Assembly (NCBI GenBank): GCA_947034885.2
Contig: OX344753.2
Coordinates: 1,302,001-1,366,000 of the forward strand
Length of the DNA: 64,000 nucleotides
DNA from: Thuidium tamariscinum
Taxonomy: Eukaryota; Streptophyta; Bryopsida; Hypnales; Thuidiaceae
Direction of reading: 5' to 3'
A program made the position numbers and the translations under genes. Numbering within the stretch: the stretch's first letter is position 1; each line of letters begins with the position of its first letter. The notes under the pieces are model-generated. The model did no database searches, was not told where the DNA came from, and was given only the letters and a program-made list of their open reading frames with translations. Positions 58,202-64,000 of this stretch are shown here, one piece after another.

Positions 58202-59144
58202 TTTGGCTATTCATTCTATTGTATGAAATATTTATGAAAACAAATTGATATGCCATAGTACAAGAGAGATTTCACCTAGAGAGGGATAGTTGCCATTTAT
58301 GGTAGTTGACTTGAAAGCGTACATGGCAACTTGCATTTTGATGGTGAAGAAACAACCTAAGAGTGAGCAATATTAGACAAAGCAAGGTTCGTCCTTCCAT
58401 TGTCTTATAATTTCTCAAATTTGTTTATGTACTAGATTTCAAGCAATTATTACATATATTTGTATATCATTCATCCTGCTAATTATACATAAAAGGATGG
58501 GATTAGTGGATTACTAGACTATGACAAAATAGTAGGACTAAAGTAATTGATAAATTACATTAAAGATAATTTTGAAGCTAATTGGATTTCAATGGAAAAG
58601 TATCTAATTGTTGATGAAATGATGATTGACTATAAATGGTCATATTGTTTCACTAGGTAATAAATGCCAAATCCAAGCCTCAAAAATGGGACATCAAAGT
58701 GTGGTGCCTAGTAGATTGTATGTCAAAATTTATTTATACTTTTGATAAATATTGTGATGCAAATCTTAATGTAGTGCCTAGTGAAATGCTTCAACTTGTC
58801 CATAACTCCATATAGAGGCAAAAGTAGCACACATGTAATTATGAATTTGAATCAAAATTGAAAGGGAAAGGATATATTTGTCTTTGCCAAAGACAAATAT
58901 TCTTCTAACAAAGGATTGTTCACAGACTTGGCCAGCTTGTACTCTTGAAATTTCTACAACTAGTACAACTAGGCTTACCATTGGAATTGAAGACATTGAG
59001 AAATTGGGATGACTCACTTGAAAAGAATATTATAGTAAAATTTCATGAGAGTTAAGGGATCTCTTTGTCATATAGAGGGACAAGAGGCCCATTTTTTTTT
59101 ATTTCTCAATGATTGCAAGAGACAATTTACATTTTTGGTTCAAG
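58202..59144. other. Intergenic sequence
   Basis: No recognised gene. A short perfect inverted repeat (ATTTGTCTTTG and CAAAGACAAAT) sits at 58879-58901. A minus-strand frame of 79 codons (58778-59017) lacks a domain. Confidence 0.5.
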
Positions 59145-60664
59145 AATATAGTTTTTGACTACATGATTAGTACTAATACTTTAACCAAATATGCTTCTAA
59201 ACTACACTTTCTAGTATAAGTACCAAACTTTAAAAGAATAAATTTTTTTGACCTATGTAACCAAAGGATCTTATAGAATGCTAGTTTGGACTAGGGGAGG
59301 ACACTTCCCGTTTTTTAATAACCTGCTTGCAGCGGAATATAGGGTACATTTAAATAATCTTAGGTAAAATTTATAAGCAATTTACATATAAAATAGGGGA
59401 CATTAAAAAGGCACAGTGTTTTAAAAATAAAATAGGGATGATAATATTGCTGATTTTTCCACTTTAAGGTAAAATAGGGGGTCTTTTAATGTTGCCAAAT
59501 AATGATTACAAGTAATTGATACCCCCCCTAAAAATACCCCACCGCCGCACGTGGGTCCCCCAAATATACAAGAAGTGTCCTCCCCGGGAGTTTGGAAAGG
59601 TATGGAAAAAATCTTGAAAATTTCTACGATACATATTACAAAATATGAGCATTTGAATTGACAGAAAGTCTTTATTTGACCTTGCAAAAAACTAGACAAT
59701 TGGACTTTACAAGCTCACATTTGTATAGAAAATGGTCTATGTTGTTGGTTCTTCTTTGTATTCATTCTTCAAGTCAAGATGTCTACATGCTTGAAAAATT
59801 TCAGATCATTTTGAATTGTACAACACATAGAAGAAAAACAGTAAGGAGAAGGAAGTAGAGAATGATTCAAAATGCTAATTTGTTAAGAATCTATTCTTGA
59901 AATTGAAATTTGTCATTCTCATTGGTTGTAATGTTGTAATAGACGATTTACATTCAATGCTTTCTTAGTATTTTTCAAAAAGATTTAAAAATGAATTAAA
60001 TAAAATACTTTGAAGTATATTTTAGAATATAAAATCTCCCGCAAAATCTATAACTACCTACAAACAAAAACTCTTCATCACTTTTGAGTCATTGATAAAA
60101 ATGGAATGATTCAAATCTTTCTACACACATGAATATAAGAAATTGATTTCAAATTTCTATATCTAAAATAATTGATTTTTTTACCTACTCAAACTATTGA
60201 AGTTGAGAAAGAAACAACATATTTGAGTTATTTGTAAAGTCCTCTCTACTTTGGGCATGACTTTTTATGAAGTTGAGAAGGCAACTATAGTTGAGGTGTC
60301 AAACTTTTTTGCAAGATACTTATGTCATACGACTTCAAAAGTAGGGACCAAACTTTTTAGGCACCATTTTGATGGAAAATAAGTTTCATACCCACTTTTA
60401 TTTCAACTTTTTTAGCTAAACCGGCTTTTTCACAAAACTCATGGGTTTAAACCCTAGTTTAGAGTACTTTACAAATAACTCAATTATGTAATAACTTTTT
60501 AACTATGTAGTCAAAAGTAATGAAAATTGTTGGGCCTTGAAGATATTCCTTGTCTACATGTTATTTGAAAATTTTAAAGAAAAATGATAAAATCTCTAGT
60601 GAACAAGTACCTACCAAAAAAATTTATGTTGCCAAGAAACACAACATGGTTTATTAGGGGTTAA
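59145..60664. repeat. TTAA-type element, family B, inverted, carrying a hAT MITE
   Basis: The right edge reads TGGTTTATTAGGGGTTAA, the complement of the family left end, and the body follows the reference copy at 40963 in reverse. The left terminus is degraded. A hAT MITE is inserted at 59291-59588. Confidence 0.7.
59291..59588. mobile_element. hAT-type MITE copy 2 (298 bp), inverted
   Basis: An exact 8-bp duplication AGTTTGGA flanks it (59283-59290 and 59589-59596). Same length as copy 1 and only a handful of differences from it. It interrupts a family B element; B copies such as the one near 43571-43600 show the uninterrupted sequence. Confidence 0.95.
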
Positions 60665-60729
60665 TTAGGGTTATTAATCTTCTTCGGTGTTATTTTTCTA
60701 TTGCATATAGGATATTCAATAATTTTTTT

Positions 60730-60776
<47 letters not shown>

Positions 60777-61618
60777 CAATTTCAATTTTTTTAAGAGTTT
60801 TTCCAGGCAACAAAGCATTCTAGCAAAATTTATAGTATTTCATAGAGACATTCCAAGAAAAAATAAGCAAAGATCAATCACCACCAATACTTGGCATGAC
60901 AATTGAAAAGACTTGAATACTTTTAGAAGAATATAAACGATTTTTATTTAGGCCCAAGCAAACCTACTAGAAGCATTTGCAGTCACTAAGTGATATAGTG
61001 AGCTTAGTTGCAATAGAGGGCTAATGTAATACTAAGGTTAGCTTTAAGGTTAACACTTAACTAGACACTGACTTATTTTATCTTGGTTTTCTAAATCCAT
61101 CCACCTATGATGGCATATGGATTTTTGACCTCTACTTTTAAGCTAATAAAGGTGTTTATATGATCTTGACTTTTTCTATTGCAAATTTTACTTTATTTTG
61201 GTGGAATTGTGGACAAAGAACATCTTGACAATTTAGTTTTATAGTTTGATTTAAAAAGAATCTAAATATGATGTTTAAAAGTTTTAATTTTTCATATATA
61301 TTGAGCTAAACTATTTTTTAGGTGCCTCAATTTTACTAGATGTCCCATTTTCCACTTAATTCTACTTCATTCACTCACCAAATTTCTAGAGGTTAATTAA
61401 TATCTACTTCTATTGAAGACATGATTTTAGGACCTCTAATAAGAAAAAGTTTAACCCTTTAGAACTTTTGTATACAATTTCCAAATGAATATGTTTTGGT
61501 GCATTAATTAGAACCCACTTTCAATTTTCAACAAAATAATACAAAAATTTGATGAGTTTAATAATGATAACTATCATTTGGCAAAGAAAAAATAGCACTA
61601 TAGGGAATCCATATTTTA
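60665..61618. other. AT-rich intergenic sequence with an AT microsatellite
   Basis: An AT run occupies 60733-60774. No gene seen. 61450-61560 has weak similarity to the family A body. Confidence 0.55.
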
Positions 61619-61953
61619 AAGTAGGAGATTTTGAAAGCGAGCAAGCTTTAAAATGGAATATCTCATTAAATGTACATTGTTTGTATATGCTTCTTTTTTG
61701 TAGCCTTTAGCAATGTGCAAATTGTGTGCATATTAGGAGGTGTTCCATTTTAAAGTTCTATGCCACCTCCACTTCAAAATTTTATAACTAATTCCACAAA
61801 GCTCCAAAAAATATGAAATGACTCTGATTAGATGTCAATTTCACTTGCCTTTTAAGAAAAATTTATTGAAAAATATTTCAAGATGTTTCAACCCACCTAC
61901 CCACCCCTACCCAATTCCAATCCTTAGATGCTCCATTTATGGACCTCCTTCTT
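61619..61953. repeat. TA-flanked MITE, family F copy 4 (335 bp)
   Basis: Ends AAGTAGGAGATTTT and GGACCTCCTTCTT with TA on both sides. Oriented like the copy at 40395. Confidence 0.75.
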
Positions 61954-62348
61954 TAACTTAAAAGAGAGGACCCATTTCTGATTAGTATGCTATTTTGGCA
62001 CGTTAGGCTGTTGAATTTTCGATTAGCTATGGTGTAGGGGACACCTTACGTTCATGTAGAAATACAAGGGGTTCCCAAATGTTTGGGAGGTATATATTAT
62101 CTGCTATGAATGATCACCTCATGAACATTGAAAGCCACAATGACCTCATACATCCATTTTGTGATTAACCCATGGTTGAAAATAGGTTTGCTTATAGATC
62201 AAGAATGGGGTAAAGAGAATCTTCAAGAAAATCTTCAAGTAAAATTATAAAAAATTATGAAACCCTACTAAAATCTATCACTTGACATAGAAAAATTTCT
62301 TCCTGAACTCTCCGCATAATGCAGTTAGGCTGAATCACTTAAGTGATA
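61954..62348. other. Intergenic sequence between two family F copies
   Basis: About 395 bp without a recognised feature. Confidence 0.5.
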
Positions 62349-62679
62349 AGGTAGAAGGCTCATAAATGGAGCGGGTTCTAAAATGGTGCCCTATCTTAAA
62401 TGTACAGTAGTTGTACATGTTGCTTTTTCATAGCCTTCAGCAGTGTATTGACAGTGTACATTGTAGCTAAGGTAGCCACCAATTTACAACCCTATGCCCT
62501 TTCAACTTCAAAATTTGATAACTAATTCAAAAAAGCTCAAAAAAATACGAAACGACTTGGGTTAGATGTCAATTCTACTTGTTTTTCAAGGAAAATTAAC
62601 TGGAAAATATTTCCAGAGGTTTTATCTCCCTGAAATTCTGTTTCAGCCCTTAGATGGTCCATTATAGGACCTCTTACCT
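62349..62679. repeat. TA-flanked MITE, family F copy 5 (331 bp)
   Basis: Ends AGGTAGAAGGCTC and GGACCTCTTACCT, flanked by TA (62347-62348, 62680-62681). Same orientation as copy 4. Confidence 0.8.
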
Positions 62680-64000
62680 TAGGAAATAGGCTTCATCCTG
62701 ATTGGTTGGCTCTGCGTCTAGACATCACGGATGCATTGGTAAACAATGTTATGCGAGCTTCTCGAAGCAGTTTGTGGCTGACAACCACTTCTCGCTAAAT
62801 CCAACAGCTTCTGGAATTTGGCTTTCTACGTTTGCACTGGGTGTTGTCAGAATCGAACTCAGGTAGCTTCACCCAAGGAAGCTGACCAAGCTGACCTCTT
62901 TCCAATCAGCCCTCCACATCCGAAGTCTAAACTGTTCTATTTTCGAGCAAAGCAAGTGAGAGGAATTGGGCAATTGGCCCATTAAGATGCATTAAAAATC
63001 ATTGATTTCTTCTGCATTTCTTGACCCAACCTAAGATTGGAATTAGACATACCTATATGGCAAAAATAGGTTTCAAAAAAAGTAGGAAAAACAAATTCAA
63101 AGTAATTTTGTTTTCGGGTGGAAAAATATGAAAAAATTTCAAATCCATCCTCAATCTATTCCCCCGCACAGGAAAAATTTTTCCCACCACCAACTCAACC
63201 GGGAGTTGTGTTGGATTTACCGACCTTAAGTGATCGGTAATGGGTTGTTAGCTTCCAATCCAAATTGAGCGGTACTATGTCTCTTCATAGATTGGAGCCA
63301 TACCAGTATCTTGCACTTAATTGCACTGTTGCTATAACTTAATTGAAGTAATCCAAATTTGGCAGTTTCTTACTCCATGACTTAGTCTCGCATGGCAAGG
63401 AATCTATTGTTCATGCGTAGCTTGTCGTGCAGGGTGGTTCAAGGTTTATTCATGCGAGCATTTCGCGTGAAAATTTGTGGTTCTTCTTGAACTGCGGAGA
63501 TTTTACATGCTCGATCTGGGATTTAGATTGCGATTCAAGCTTCAAGCCGTACTTTCTCTGAAATTGGAGGAGGAGAACGCCAAGTTTTGCTGCACGGGGT
63601 CTTGTATGGAATTTTAATTGCTGAGTGGTATGGCTTGTTGCGTCTCAATTGCGCAGAGTTGCGAAACACAGAATTTCTGAAAGAATTTGGCGTGCATTGC
63701 ATCGTGATGAGCAAGTTGTTCATCAGAAAAGAGTCGTCAGGCTGAGCATGCAGTATCATTGAATCTTCTGTTGGCGGGTTGTCAAGGTGAATACGGCAGT
63801 GTTTCCTGTTAACGAACACTAGAAACAAGATATCGACGACTGCTTCCATTAGAGAAAATATGGACTCTGTGGAGGGTCGTCAGACTTTGACAAACCAGTC
63901 TATTACTGCATCTGTACTGCACCTCTACTAAGTTACAGAAAGGACGAAATTACTGACAGAATTGTCTTTCAGCTTGTGTGCATATCTTAAGCATCTTTCT
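62680..64000. other. Higher-GC island at the window edge, no recognised gene
   Basis: Composition rises again and known repeats stop. A minus-strand frame at 63849-63535 (104 codons, with KHCRIHLDNPPTEDSM) is the longest but has no recognised domain; it may be an exon of a gene continuing beyond the window. A SINE-like segment is near 62850. Confidence 0.35.
62800..62900 (-). repeat. Possible tRNA-derived SINE
   Basis: On the minus strand GGTCAGCTTGGTCAGC (62881-62896) resembles a pol III A box, and TGAGTTCGATTCTG (62848-62861) a B box, about 20-35 bases apart as in tRNA-like heads. The body and 3' end are not defined, and no second copy is in the window. Confidence 0.3.

Noticed and set aside
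58851..58905. Small palindrome around ATTTGTCTTTG as a terminator or binding site
   Set aside because: It is an 11-bp inverted repeat with a one-base centre in AT-rich DNA; no gene or repeated occurrence supports a function.
55416..59699. Two near-identical short peptides encoded at 55416-55601 and 59421-59699
   Set aside because: Both lie inside the hAT MITE copies; their similarity follows from the shared non-coding element.
1..64000. Organellar insertions, tRNA or rRNA genes
   Set aside because: No stretch resembled chloroplast or mitochondrial genes, and no complete cloverleaf or rRNA core motif was recognised by eye; a tRNA or rRNA search program was not available.

Overview
This is AT-rich nuclear DNA from a plant, with only one intact recognisable gene and a dense layer of old and young non-autonomous DNA transposons. 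The plant assignment rests on a DTX-type MATE transporter with plant family motifs (36031-37620, minus strand), a decayed LPR1/bilirubin-oxidase-like multicopper oxidase (34575-35266, plus strand), a plant-type telo-box (35329-35346) and plant-style hAT and CACTA elements with exact target duplications. I cannot name the species. An early-diverging land plant or another repeat-rich plant would fit. I recognised no bacterial, organellar or viral block.

Layout. 1-17.2 kb is repeat-derived: TA-flanked MITEs, TTAA-flanked elements, a fold-back at 12.1-12.8 kb, minisatellites, a possible LTR remnant at about 5-7 kb and an exon-like piece at 8.2 kb. 17.4-20 kb is a repeat-poor, higher-GC island without a recognisable gene. 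20-31.9 kb is again transposon-derived and includes a cluster of CACTA-type elements nested in each other, one of them a near-perfect 196-bp palindrome. 31.9-38.5 kb is the gene island: unassigned exon-like pieces, the multicopper oxidase pseudogene and the MATE gene. 38.6-51 kb holds many TTAA-flanked elements and elements with apparent 4-bp target duplications. 51.2-53.3 kb is a second gene-poor, GC-raised island with an exon-like segment and a hairpin. 53.3-62.7 kb is repeats again, including twin 298-bp hAT MITEs. 62.7-64 kb is a third island with a possible tRNA-derived SINE.

The repeats fall into families defined by inverted termini and flanking duplications read by eye: (A, F, M) TA-flanked MITEs whose ends all begin AGGTA; (B) elements bounded by TTAA with CCCCTAAAG-type ends, piggyBac-like in form; (C) hAT MITEs with exact 8-bp duplications; (D) about 730-bp elements ending GGGTGATTGCAAG with 4-bp duplications; (E) CACTA elements with 3-bp duplications; (G, H, I, J) further repeat families, mostly with inverted ends. 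No transposase or reverse-transcriptase reading frame was found, so any mobility would depend on enzymes encoded elsewhere. Family names are labels for this report only.
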